Positions 9,310-17,285 of a stretch of 64,000 nt of DNA are shown here, one piece after another. The stretch lies in assembly GCF_900156285.1 (NCBI RefSeq), contig NZ_FTNC01000007.1, forward strand, positions 1-64,000. Direction: 5' to 3'. Source of the stretch: Halanaerobium kushneri. Its GTDB lineage: Bacteria; Bacillota; Halanaerobiia; Halanaerobiales; Halanaerobiaceae. The notes below the pieces were generated by a model. The model worked only from the letters and a program-made list of their open reading frames with translations. It was not told where the DNA came from and did no database searches. Position numbers and translations under genes: made by a program. Numbering within the stretch: the first letter of the stretch is position 1; each line of letters begins with the position of its first letter.

Positions 9310-10360
9310 AGATATAATAGGAGGTATTTCGAGATCTGAGTCAGTTAAAGATGTATATATATCTTTATTCTCCATCCTATTAGCCCTAATTATTGGTGCG
9401 TTTTTAATATTTTTAATTGGTAGTTCACCTCTTCAGGCATTTACAGTAATGTTTGATGGTGCTTTTGGATCAGTAAGTAATATAGCAAATACCTTGACCA
9501 AAACAATTCCTTTAATATTTACAGGTCTTGCTGTTGCTGTCGCTTTTCGCTGTGGATTATTTAATATAGGAGCTGAAGGACAGTTATATTTAGGTGCATT
9601 TTTTAGTGTGTTGACAGCACTAAAGTTTTCTTTTTTGCCAGCTTTTATTCTGCTACCTGTAGCAATACTTGGAGGAATTATCTCTGGTATGATTTGGGGA
9701 GGAATTCCTGGGTTTCTTAAAGCACAATTTGGTACCCATGAAGTTGTTGTTACTGTAATGATGAATTATATAGGTATAAATATAACTTCATATTTAGTAA
9801 ATTACCCTTTTAAGGCAGAAGGTTGGGTTGCCCAGACTGATATAATTCCTACTGCAGCAATATTACCTAAATTAATTCCCAAAACACAACTTTCAGCTGG
9901 TTTAATTGTGGCAGTTATTGCTGCCCTAGCAGTGTATTTTTTACTCTGGAAAACAGATATTGGTTATGAAATCAGAGCTGTGGGAGAAAATCCAACTACT
10001 GCTGAATCAGGTGGGATTAATATTAAGAAAAATATATCTCTAGCTATGGCAATCAGTGGAGGACTAGCTGCTTTGGCTGGTGTAACACAGTCTTTGGGTG
10101 TATATGAGAGATTTATTGACGGCTTTTCTCCTGGATATGGTTTTACTGGTATTGCTGTAGCAGTTTTAGGTAGAAACCATCCCTTGGGAGTAATATTAAC
10201 TGCTCTTCTGTTTGGAGCCCTTGAAACGGGTGCTCTTAAAATGGATAGAGTTACTGAAATATCTAATGACTTAGTAATAGTTATTCAAGGTTTAGTTATT
10301 CTTTTTGTAGCTGCACCAGAGATAATTAGATCTATTCTTAAGAGGAGGGAGAGCCAATAA
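9299..10360 (+). CDS. Nucleoside ABC transporter permease, first subunit
   Basis: A 353-residue inner-membrane permease of the BPD_transp_2 (NupP/YufP) family with about 8-10 hydrophobic helices. The conserved cytoplasmic segment around GLFNIGAEGQLYLGA, and later GYEIRAVGENPTTAESGGI, marks the ATPase contact region. It pairs with the next gene to form a heterodimeric channel. The start overlaps the ATPase gene by 11 nt, and its TAA shares one base with the ATG of the second permease. Confidence 0.9.
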   Translation: MKFKDIIGGISRSESVKDVYISLFSILLALIIGAFLIFLIGSSPLQAFTVMFDGAFGSVSNIANTLTKTIPLIFTGLAVAVAFRCGLFNIGAEGQLYLGAFFSVLTALKFSFLPAFILLPVAILGGIISGMIWGGIPGFLKAQFGTHEVVVTVMMNYIGINITSYLVNYPFKAEGWVAQTDIIPTAAILPKLIPKTQLSAGLIVAVIAALAVYFLLWKTDIGYEIRAVGENPTTAESGGINIKKNISLAMAISGGLAALAGVTQSLGVYERFIDGFSPGYGFTGIAVAVLGRNHPLGVILTALLFGALETGALKMDRVTEISNDLVIVIQGLVILFVAAPEIIRSILKRRESQ

Positions 10361-11277
10361 TGGAAATATTTAATGTTTTGAATTTTGATCTTATACCACT
10401 GACATTAAGGTTGGCTGTCCCAATTGCTCTGGCAGCTATAGGAGGAACTTTGTCTGAACGCAGTGGAATTATAAATATTGGACTTGAGGGTATGATGCTG
10501 ACTGGTGCATTTGGAGCAGTATATGGTTCTTTTTTGACAGGTTCTCCTTGGTTTGGTGTGATTTTTGCCTGCCTGGCTGGCTTAATAATTGGAAGTATAC
10601 ATGCTGTATTAACAATAAAATATAAGGCTAATCAGGTAGTTACGGGTGTTGGAATTAATATTCTTGCTATGGGCTTTACTACAACAATGATTAAAGTAAT
10701 CTGGGGAAAAGAGGGGATGTCAGGTGAGGTAAATAACTTATCTGATGTTTCAATTCCTATTTTAAAGGAAATTCCACTTATAGATTGGCTTTTTACTGAT
10801 CAGTCACCACTTACCTATTTTATGTTAATAGTTGTAATTTTAAGCTGGTATATTCTTTTTAAAACCAATATTGGTCTTAATTTACGTGCAATTGGAGATC
10901 ATCCGAGAGCAGCAAGAATTTCAGGGATTAATGTTACTAAGTATAGATATACTTGTGTTATGTTAAGTGGCCTTTTAGCCGGCCTTGGTGGTGCTTTTCT
11001 TTCTTTAGTGCAGAATAGTTTATTTGTACAGAATATGACTGCTGGAAGAGGTTATATGGCACTTGCCGCTAATATTTTTGGAGGCTGGAATCCTTTAGGT
11101 TCATTTGTTGCAAGTTTAATTTTTTCCTTTGCTCAGGCTATTCGTTTTAATATGATTGGTTATAATATTCCTGATCAGTTTATCCAGTCGCTACCATATA
11201 TTCTTACACTGGCAGTGCTGGTTGGTGCAGGCAGAAAGACAAGAGCACCGGAAGCGCTTGGTGAGATTGATGAATAA
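10360..11277 (+). CDS. Nucleoside ABC transporter permease, second subunit
   Basis: A 305-residue permease of the NupQ/YufQ type. SGIINIGLEGMMLTGA and GLNLRAIGDHPRAARISGI correspond to the family's conserved loops. Multiple hydrophobic helices run the length of the protein. It is coupled to both neighbours (1-nt overlap upstream, 8-nt overlap with the deaminase downstream), so importer and first salvage enzyme are made from one message. Confidence 0.9.
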   Translation: MEIFNVLNFDLIPLTLRLAVPIALAAIGGTLSERSGIINIGLEGMMLTGAFGAVYGSFLTGSPWFGVIFACLAGLIIGSIHAVLTIKYKANQVVTGVGINILAMGFTTTMIKVIWGKEGMSGEVNNLSDVSIPILKEIPLIDWLFTDQSPLTYFMLIVVILSWYILFKTNIGLNLRAIGDHPRAARISGINVTKYRYTCVMLSGLLAGLGGAFLSLVQNSLFVQNMTAGRGYMALAANIFGGWNPLGSFVASLIFSFAQAIRFNMIGYNIPDQFIQSLPYILTLAVLVGAGRKTRAPEALGEIDE

Positions 11278-12598
11278 TATTTATACTTTAACGGATGCAG
11301 TGATTTTAACTATGGACGATAACCAACCATTAATTAATACAGGAAGAATAGTTATAGAAAATGATTGTATTAAAAAAATTGGTCAGAGCAGTGAAATTGA
11401 TGCAGAAGGTAAAATATATTCTTTAAAAGATAAATTACTGATGCCTGGTTTAATTAACACTCATTCACACAGTGTCTCACCTTTATTTAGAGGTATGGCT
11501 GATGATTTAAAATTAATGGATTGGCTAAATAACGTCATCTGGCCAGCTGAGAAACATTTAAGTCCAGAAGCTGCTTACTGGGGAGCTGCGATGTGTGCTC
11601 TTGAATATATAGAAAATGGAATTACAACTTTTGTTGATCAGTATTATTTTGCTGAAGATATTGCCAGGGCAGTAGTAGATACTGGTATCAGGGCAGTTTT
11701 AGCACCATCTGTTTTTAGTGGTAAAACAGCCGAAACTAAGAATACCTTTCATGCTGCCAGAAATTTTATTAAAAAATACCAGCTTAGGTCTGGGGAAACA
11801 AATATTTATCCTGCTATTGGACCCCATGCACCTTATAGCTGTGAACAAAATTTGTTAGAAGAGGTAGGTGAATTCGCCAAAGAAAAAGATGTTCTGGTGC
11901 ATATCCATATTTCTGAAACAGTTGATGAAAATAGAGAGATTCAAGAAAAATATGGTGTTACCCCAACTCAGTTTTTAAAACAAACAGGTATTTTGGATAA
12001 TAAGGTCATTGCTGCTCACTGTATCCATTTAAATGAACAGGATCTTCAAACCTTTAAGCATAAAGAAATAGCTGTAAGTTATAATCCGATCAGTAATCTG
12101 AAATTGGTTTCAGGTATCATGCCGATGAAGGCTATGGTCGAAAAAGGATTATTAATAACTGTTGGAACAGATGGGGCTCAGAGCAATAATTCTTTGGATT
12201 TGTTACGAGATTTAAAAACAGGGGTTTTGTTACAAAAACAGTTCAATGAAGATGCAACTTTTATTAAAGCAAAAGAGGCTGTAGAATTTGTAACAAAAAA
12301 TGGAGCAAAAGCTATTGGTTTAGAAGATCAGTTAGGTTCACTTGAAATTGGAAAAAAAGCTGATCTTATAAGTATTGATCTTAACTCTGTTAATTTGAAT
12401 CCGGTTCATTATAATTATCTTGATAATATTTATTCTGCGATTGCATATTCAGCTTCAGGAAAAGAAGTTCTGGATGTAATTATCAATGGGGAATTTATTA
12501 TGCAAGATGGTAATTTCTTAAAACTAAGCAAAAAGACTATTTTGAATAATTCTAAAAAACAGGCTGAAATTTTAATGAAAAAAGCAGGTTTGCTATAA
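11270..12598 (+). CDS. Amidohydrolase/deaminase of the MtaD (SAH/MTA/adenosine deaminase) group
   Basis: A 442-residue metal-dependent hydrolase with the aminohydrolase fold. Visible are the HSHS metal pair (65-68), GPHAPYSC, HIHISETVDE, the HC of AAHCIHL and GTDGAQSNNSLDLL, matching enzymes that deaminate 5'-methylthioadenosine, S-adenosylhomocysteine or adenosine; guanine or cytosine deaminase activity cannot be excluded. ATG 11270 is preferred over an earlier in-frame codon at 11156 because that one lies deep inside the permease gene, whereas GGTGAG precedes 11270 and the N-terminus then aligns with the family. It would convert imported purine nucleosides before phosphorolysis by the next enzyme. 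Confidence 0.82.
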   Translation: MNNIYTLTDAVILTMDDNQPLINTGRIVIENDCIKKIGQSSEIDAEGKIYSLKDKLLMPGLINTHSHSVSPLFRGMADDLKLMDWLNNVIWPAEKHLSPEAAYWGAAMCALEYIENGITTFVDQYYFAEDIARAVVDTGIRAVLAPSVFSGKTAETKNTFHAARNFIKKYQLRSGETNIYPAIGPHAPYSCEQNLLEEVGEFAKEKDVLVHIHISETVDENREIQEKYGVTPTQFLKQTGILDNKVIAAHCIHLNEQDLQTFKHKEIAVSYNPISNLKLVSGIMPMKAMVEKGLLITVGTDGAQSNNSLDLLRDLKTGVLLQKQFNEDATFIKAKEAVEFVTKNGAKAIGLEDQLGSLEIGKKADLISIDLNSVNLNPVHYNYLDNIYSAIAYSASGKEVLDVIINGEFIMQDGNFLKLSKKTILNNSKKQAEILMKKAGLL

Positions 12599-12617
12599 TA
12601 TATGGGAGGTAATAATT

Positions 12618-13394
12618 ATGAGCTTAACTAATAAACAGGAAAGAACGGAAGGGAAAAAACAGTATCATATTCATCTAAAACCAGGAGATATAGGTAAATA
12701 TGTTCTATTGCCAGGAGATCCTGCAAGAGCTGATAGAGTAGCAAAATATTTAGATGATGCTGAGTTAAAAGCAGATCATCGAGAACATAGAACTTTTACG
12801 GGGTTTTATAAAGGGGTTAAGATATCAGTTACTTCAACAGGAATGGGCTGTCCTTCAGCCTCGATTGCCGCTGAAGAGTTGATTAATATTGGGGTGGAGT
12901 GTTTAATTAGAATTGGTAGTACAGCAGCTTTACAACCGGAACCTAAAATTGGAGATCTTATTGTTTCTACAGGGTCAATGAAAAATGAAGGTACTTCAAA
13001 ATTTTATGTTCCTGATGTTTTTCCTGCAGTACCAGATTTTGAATTGACAAGAACTATTTTGGATACTACTGCTGAAATGGCAGAAGAATTAGGTTATAAT
13101 TATCATTATGGTATTAATGCGACAGATGATGCTTTTTATGGTGAAGATGAAGCCTGGCTTAAAAAGCTTTCTGATTTAGGAATACTGAATGTGGAGATGG
13201 AAAGTTCAGCTATTTATACTGTCTGTCATAAAAGAAAGAAAAGAGGAGCGATGATTTCAGCGGTTTCAGGGAATCTTGTAACAAATGATGTTATTTATGA
13301 AACAGAAAACGAAGGCTTAATCAAGGGCTGGGAGAATGAGATAAAAGTTGTATTAGAAGCCATTTATAGGTTTGAACAGAGAAATCTATCGTAA
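12618..13394 (+). CDS. Nucleoside phosphorylase (uridine phosphorylase-like)
   Basis: A 258-residue enzyme of the PNP/UDP family I. LPGDPARADRVAKYL, the EHRTFTG segment, STGMGCPSASIAAEELI and NVEMESSAIYT are phosphate- and ribose-binding signatures; the nucleoside would be split to base plus ribose-1-phosphate. It is closest in style to uridine phosphorylases, but the base preference (uridine versus purine) cannot be fixed by eye. It is the last gene of the uptake/salvage operon, 19 nt after the deaminase, with a GGGAGG ribosome binding site. A hairpin-terminator repeat follows at 13446. Confidence 0.85.
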   Translation: MSLTNKQERTEGKKQYHIHLKPGDIGKYVLLPGDPARADRVAKYLDDAELKADHREHRTFTGFYKGVKISVTSTGMGCPSASIAAEELINIGVECLIRIGSTAALQPEPKIGDLIVSTGSMKNEGTSKFYVPDVFPAVPDFELTRTILDTTAEMAEELGYNYHYGINATDDAFYGEDEAWLKKLSDLGILNVEMESSAIYTVCHKRKKRGAMISAVSGNLVTNDVIYETENEGLIKGWENEIKVVLEAIYRFEQRNLS

Positions 13395-13445
13395 AAACAA
13401 TTTTTGCTACAAGTCTGTATAAAGAAATATTTGAATAAAACTCGC

Positions 13446-13525
13446 ATCTCAATTGGAGATGATTTACCCTCAGAGAAACTTCATTTTGTTCAGTTATTGA
13501 TGGAGCTTTTCTGGGGTTTTTGTTT
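13446..13525 (+). terminator. Dispersed hairpin-terminator repeat
   Basis: The small palindrome ATCTCAATTGGAGAT is followed by an imperfect long hairpin, CCCTCAGAGAAACTTCAT pairing with ATGGAGCTTTTCTGGGG, and a T-rich run. It ends the nucleoside operon. Seven further copies lie at about 2951, 14154, 22780, 27710, 31341, 35163 and 41234. Confidence 0.75.
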
Positions 13526-13584
13526 TTATACTTATGTATTTATGATATAATAGAAGCAGAAATTAATAAAGAAAGGATTTCAAT

Positions 13585-13890
13585 ATGAAATGGAAAAATA
13601 TTAGAGATGAATATCCCGACTGTTGGATCCTATTAGAAGCAATAGAAGCTCATTCGGACCAGGAAAAAAGAGTGGTTGATAAATTAGCAGTTCTGGATAA
13701 ATTTAATAATAGTGAGATTGGTCTGCTTGTTGAATTTAAAGAAGGAGAAAAAACCTTTGATAATTATATGAATCTAAAATTTTATCTTGAGGATAATTTA
13801 AATAAAGATGTAGATCTTGTGATTAAAGATGCCTTAAAAGAAGAGTTAAAGGCAGATATTTTAGGAAGTGCTAAATATGCGCAGGCCTGA
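13585..13890 (+). pseudogene. Recombinant ORF: start of an unrelated small protein joined to the end of an MNT antitoxin
   Basis: Of 101 residues, roughly 1-43 (MKWKNIRDEYPDCWILLEAI onward) resemble a small Firmicute hypothetical protein often found near nucleases. Residues 44-101 are nearly identical to the C-terminal 58 residues of the nucleotidyltransferase at 14290. The switch falls at AATAATAGTGA, which is identical in both genes, pointing to microhomology-mediated recombination. The catalytic GSx10DxD motif is lost and no HEPN partner follows, so it is unlikely to act as an antitoxin. The promoter and ribosome binding site (GAAAGGA) look intact. Confidence 0.7.
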
Positions 13891-13932
13891 AGTCTAGACA
13901 TAGTGTCTGGTTATTTTTTTACCTTATATAAC

Positions 13933-14232
13933 AAATGGTGCCCCCGGTAGGAGTCGAACCTATGCTCAAGGCTTCGGAGAGTTTTGTCGAAGTTCCTTAT
14001 ATTAGCATCTTTTCTTATAATCCCTGTCATAACAGCTATCTAGTGTTGGAAATATCCCATATAGTTGTAAATAAATGTATATTTTACTGCGGTATTTAAC
14101 GGTGGCTGAGGCTCACTGCGGTGAAATCACGGTGGAAAATTGAATAAAATTAGTATCTCAATTGGAGATGAATTACCCTCAGAGAACCTTCGTTTTTTAG
14201 TTAGTAATGGAGCTATTCTGAGGGTTTTTGTT
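13933..14232. repeat. ~300-bp dispersed unit beginning with a tRNA 3' end (copy 1)
   Basis: Read on the minus strand, 13981-13936 is the 3' end of a tRNA: T-arm with loop TTCGACT, acceptor strand CGGGGGC, discriminator A and CCA. The 5' half is missing. Then come ~90 bp of conserved sequence, two 20-bp direct repeats (ACTGCGGTATTTAACGGTGG and a close match), and a hairpin-terminator repeat (14154-14232). A second full copy lies at 31118. Such tRNA-tail fragments are typical of attachment sites left by tyrosine-recombinase elements; that origin is inferred. This unit fills the whole gap between the two neighbouring genes. Confidence 0.6.
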
Positions 14233-14289
14233 TTTATACTCATGTCTTTATGATATAATAGAACTAGAACAAAATAGGAGGTCGATATT

Positions 14290-14586
14290 ATGACAGCTCA
14301 AAAGATTATTGAATTTCTACAAAGAAACAGAAGTATTTTAAATAGATTTGGAGTTAAAAGCATTGCCTTATTTGGCTCTTATGCTAGTGGTCAGGCTACT
14401 AATAATAGTGATATTGATCTGCTTGTTGAATTTAAAGAAGGAGAAAAGACCTTTGATAATTATATGGAACTAAAATTTTATCTTGAGGATAATTTAAATA
14501 AGGATGTAGATCTTGTGATTAAAGATGCCATAAAAGAAGAGTTAAAGAAAGATATTCTAGGAAGTGCTAAATATGCGCAGGCCTGA
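14290..14586 (+). CDS. mntA: MNT-domain nucleotidyltransferase antitoxin (MntA type)
   Basis: A 98-residue minimal nucleotidyltransferase. The active-site motif [15 protein letters not shown] is a perfect GSx10DxD, and a further Asp follows in KDVDLVI. In characterised MntA/HepT pairs this enzyme adds AMP to the HEPN toxin and silences it. The gene overlaps the HEPN gene by 14 nt, the usual coupled arrangement. The start follows AATAGGAGGTCGAT. The last 58 codons are duplicated in the recombinant frame at 13585. Identification as a pair is strong from motif plus partner; activity is not tested. Confidence 0.87.
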   Translation: MTAQKIIEFLQRNRSILNRFGVKSIALFGSYASGQATNNSDIDLLVEFKEGEKTFDNYMELKFYLEDNLNKDVDLVIKDAIKEELKKDILGSAKYAQA

Positions 14587-14908
14587 AGTATATTTAAAGG
14601 ACATTTTAAATTCAACAAATAAAGTTCAGAACTATTCAGGTGATATGTCATTTGAAGAATTTAAAGAAAAAGAGATGGTTCAAGATGCTATTCTAAGAAA
14701 CCTTGAAATTATAGGTGAAGCTGTTAAAAACATACCTGCTGATATTCGTGAGGAATATCCTGATTTAGAATGGAGAAAAATTGCTGGCCTTAGAGATATA
14801 TTAATCCATGACTATTTTGGTGTTGACTTAGAAATAGTTTGGAATGTAATTGAAAATAAAATACCACAACTTAAAATAGCAATAGAAGATATTTTGAATC
14901 ATATTTGA
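14573..14908 (+). CDS. hepT: HEPN-domain toxin (HepT type, DUF86)
   Basis: A 111-residue HEPN ribonuclease-like protein. The catalytic Rx4HxY motif is intact as RDILIHDY near residues 80-87, and the fold-typical segment [15 protein letters not shown] is present. ATG 14573, inside the end of the MNT gene, is preferred over GTG 14564 because the protein then begins [12 protein letters not shown] like its relatives. HepT proteins cleave RNA when not modified by their MNT partner. The pair stands alone beside repeat elements, consistent with horizontal transfer. Confidence 0.87.
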   Translation: MRRPEVYLKDILNSTNKVQNYSGDMSFEEFKEKEMVQDAILRNLEIIGEAVKNIPADIREEYPDLEWRKIAGLRDILIHDYFGVDLEIVWNVIENKIPQLKIAIEDILNHI

Positions 14909-14933
14909 CAATATTATTATAATGTGTTTTAAT
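14905..14933 (+). promoter_or_regulatory. Candidate promoter of the K+ transporter leader
   Basis: TTGACA (14905-14910), a 17-bp spacer and TTTAAT (14928-14933) lie just ahead of the riboswitch. The -35 box overlaps the hepT stop codon. Confidence 0.55.
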
Positions 14934-14956
14934 ATAGGAAAAGAAAATATTTCTGT

Positions 14957-15075
14957 TGTCTAATCTCATCTGAGAGCGGGGGACCCACTTTTTTGGGGCG
15001 AATCTATTTTTAGAAGAAGACCTTTACTTCTAGCCCGACAGCTAACTCCGTAGACTTTAAATAAGGGACAGACTT
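14957..15075 (+). promoter_or_regulatory. c-di-AMP riboswitch (ydaO/yuaA leader)
   Basis: The conserved core of this class is visible in order: GAGAGCGGGGGACCCA, then TTTTGGGGCGAATC, then TAGCCCGACAGCTAACTCCGT followed by AGAC, with GTCT/AGAC positions able to close the outer helix. The class binds cyclic di-AMP and is known to turn off K+ uptake and cell-wall genes through a downstream terminator, and one is present at 15116. It sits directly before ktrB, fitting c-di-AMP control of K+ import. Confidence 0.85.
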
Positions 15076-15115
15076 GATGCCACCATGTATTCTATATGGT
15101 GAAATTTATCTATGG

Positions 15116-15143
15116 CACTACAGTCTATCTGTAGTGTTTTTTT
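15116..15143 (+). terminator. Riboswitch-controlled intrinsic terminator
   Basis: Perfect stem CACTACAG / CTGTAGTG with a 5-nt loop TCTAT and a run of seven T. Located between the c-di-AMP aptamer and the ktrB start; presumably formed when ligand is bound. Confidence 0.8.
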
Positions 15144-15206
15144 GATTTTATAGAGCTTTTTCTAAATATATAACTTATTATACTTGTCTGGAAAGGAGTA
15201 GAGAGA

Positions 15207-16529
15207 ATGAAGATCAGTAAGAAAAATTTAACCCCGGCACAGTACTTAGTTTTTGGTTATTTTATTATTATCATGCTGGGTTCAATACTTTTAATGCTGC
15301 CAGTTGCAACAACTGATGGTCAGGGACTGGGGGCTATAGATGCAGTTTTTACAGCAACTTCTGCCACCTGTGTCACAGGTTTGATTGTTGTTAATACTAA
15401 AGAAGCCTTTACTCATTTTGGCTCAACAGTGATTATGCTTTTAATCCAAATTGGTGGACTGGGTATCATGTCAATGTCTACCTTATTTGCCTTTATTATT
15501 GGGAAGAAGATTAGTTTAAAAGAAAGATTAATTATTCAAGAAGATTTAAATCAGTATCAGATATCGGGAATGGTGAGATTGGTCCAGTACTTGCTTGGTT
15601 TTACCTTTGCAATTGAAGGAACTGCTGCAGTTATCTTATTTTTCCGTCTGGTTGAGGATTATCCTACAGGGAGGGCAATTTATCTGGCTATTTTCCACGC
15701 TATATCTGCGTTTAATAATGCTGGTTTTGATCTTTTTGGAAACAGCCTGGAGAACTTTACCGGTGATATAACAATTAACTTTGTTATTATGGCTTTAATT
15801 ATCCTCGGTGGTATAGGTTTTGGAGTGATGGTAGAAGCTTATAACAGAGTTAAGTTTAAAAAAACAACTCTGCAGACTAAAATAGTACTTTTAATTACTT
15901 TAGCTTTACTTATCTTTGGTTTTATAATCTTTTTTGTTTTAGAATATGACAATACTCTTGCTGGTCTGCCCTTGCTTGATAAGACCCTGGGGGCAATGTT
16001 TTTATCTGTAACTCCTAGAACAGCAGGTTTTAACACAGTACCAACCGGGGCTTTAAAACAGTCTTCACTTTTTATAATTATTATCCTGATGTTCATCGGA
16101 GCTTCTCCCGGTTCAACTGGTGGAGGTATTAAGACAACAACTTTTGGAGTGATGCTTGTTACCTTAAAAAATATGATCACAGGTAAAGAAGATATGGAAG
16201 TATATAACCGCCGTTTTGAAAAAAAGATTGTCTATGAAGCCTTTACTATTACAATGCTTGCTGCCGGGCTTGTTGTACTTGTAACTACGCTTTTATTAGT
16301 GATAGAAGATTTTCAGTTTATAGATATTTTATTTGAGACCGTTTCTGCCTTCGGTACAGTGGGACTTTCAACAGGAATTACCGGACAGTTATCTGACATT
16401 AGTAGAGTCTTAATTACAATTACTATGTTTGCCGGTAGAGTTGGTCCACTAACCCTGGCACTTGCTTTTGGCGAAAGAGTAAGAAAAGGAAAATATCATT
16501 ATCCAACAGAAAAAGTAATGGTCGGTTAA
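15207..16529 (+). CDS. ktrB: K+ uptake channel subunit, KtrB/TrkH family
   Basis: A 440-residue membrane protein with the four-repeat MPM fold of the TrkH/KtrB/HKT superfamily. Selectivity-filter regions are seen as TATSATCVTGL, SAFNNAGFD, VTPRTAGFNTVP and SAFGTVGLSTGI, and the gating-loop-like segment GGGIKTTTFGV lies in the middle. Na+- or H+-coupled K+ import is the family role, serving osmoadaptation and turgor. The length matches KtrB rather than the longer TrkH. It is followed 21 nt later by its cytosolic regulatory ring subunit. Expression is predicted to be controlled by the upstream c-di-AMP riboswitch. Confidence 0.9.
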   Translation: MKISKKNLTPAQYLVFGYFIIIMLGSILLMLPVATTDGQGLGAIDAVFTATSATCVTGLIVVNTKEAFTHFGSTVIMLLIQIGGLGIMSMSTLFAFIIGKKISLKERLIIQEDLNQYQISGMVRLVQYLLGFTFAIEGTAAVILFFRLVEDYPTGRAIYLAIFHAISAFNNAGFDLFGNSLENFTGDITINFVIMALIILGGIGFGVMVEAYNRVKFKKTTLQTKIVLLITLALLIFGFIIFFVLEYDNTLAGLPLLDKTLGAMFLSVTPRTAGFNTVPTGALKQSSLFIIIILMFIGASPGSTGGGIKTTTFGVMLVTLKNMITGKEDMEVYNRRFEKKIVYEAFTITMLAAGLVVLVTTLLLVIEDFQFIDILFETVSAFGTVGLSTGITGQLSDISRVLITITMFAGRVGPLTLALAFGERVRKGKYHYPTEKVMVG

Positions 16530-16550
16530 TTTTGATAGGAGGACAAATAA

Positions 16551-17204
16551 ATGAAGCAGTTTGTAGTAGTAGGTTTGGGTAGATTTGGTGCCAGTGTTGC
16601 AACAACTCTGGCTGAAAATGGACATGATGTATTAGCAATTGACCGTGATCCCGAAAAAGTTCAGGCGATCAGTGCAGATGTAACTCATGCTGTAGAAGCT
16701 GATGCGACTGACGAAGAGGCTTTAAAAACTCTGGGAGTCAGGAACTTTGATGTGGCAGTTGTCAGCATTGGAGATAATGTTTCAGCAAATATATTATGTA
16801 CTTTAATCTTAAAAGAGTTAAATTTACCTTTTGTAATAGTTAAAGCACCAGATAAATTACACGGCAAAGTTTTAACCAAAGTTGGTGCAGACAGAATAGT
16901 CTATCCTGAAAGAGATATGGGGGCTAGAATTGCTCAGAACCTTATTTCTTCAAATGTTTTAGACTATATAGAATTTGCTCCCGAATATGGTGTAATAGAG
17001 CTTTTAGCAACTGATAAAATGATAGGCAAATCCTTAAAAGAACTTGAATTAAGAGCCAGTTTCGATGTCAATGTAATGGCAATCAAGCGGGGAGAAAACA
17101 TCCATATTTCTCCTGGAGCAGATGATATAATTGAAGAGGGGGATAAATTAGTTCTAATGGGTAAAAATGAGAATCTGGACAAAATGCGTGATTTTGGGAA
17201 TTAG
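16551..17204 (+). CDS. ktrA: K+ uptake regulatory subunit KtrA (RCK protein)
   Basis: A 217-residue cytosolic gating protein. The N-terminal RCK domain has the nucleotide-binding VGLGRFG (residues 6-12) and an acidic strand-end residue in AIDRD; the C-terminal RCK_C domain covers roughly 135-215. KtrA octamers bind ATP/ADP, and in some species c-di-AMP through RCK_C, to open or close KtrB. The start follows GATAGGAGGAC. It forms a two-gene operon with ktrB. c-di-AMP may therefore act both on the mRNA and on this protein; the second point is inference. Confidence 0.9.
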   Translation: MKQFVVVGLGRFGASVATTLAENGHDVLAIDRDPEKVQAISADVTHAVEADATDEEALKTLGVRNFDVAVVSIGDNVSANILCTLILKELNLPFVIVKAPDKLHGKVLTKVGADRIVYPERDMGARIAQNLISSNVLDYIEFAPEYGVIELLATDKMIGKSLKELELRASFDVNVMAIKRGENIHISPGADDIIEEGDKLVLMGKNENLDKMRDFGN

Positions 17205-17285
17205 TTTATTAATACAATGATAGAGATAATGTCTAATATAAATTATGATTAAACAGACAAATATAATTTTAGGGGTGTGAAAAAT

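Noticed and set aside
13936-13981. Complete tRNA gene
   Set aside because: Only the T-arm, acceptor 3' strand and CCA are present; no D-arm, proper anticodon arm or 5' acceptor strand can be found upstream on the minus strand.
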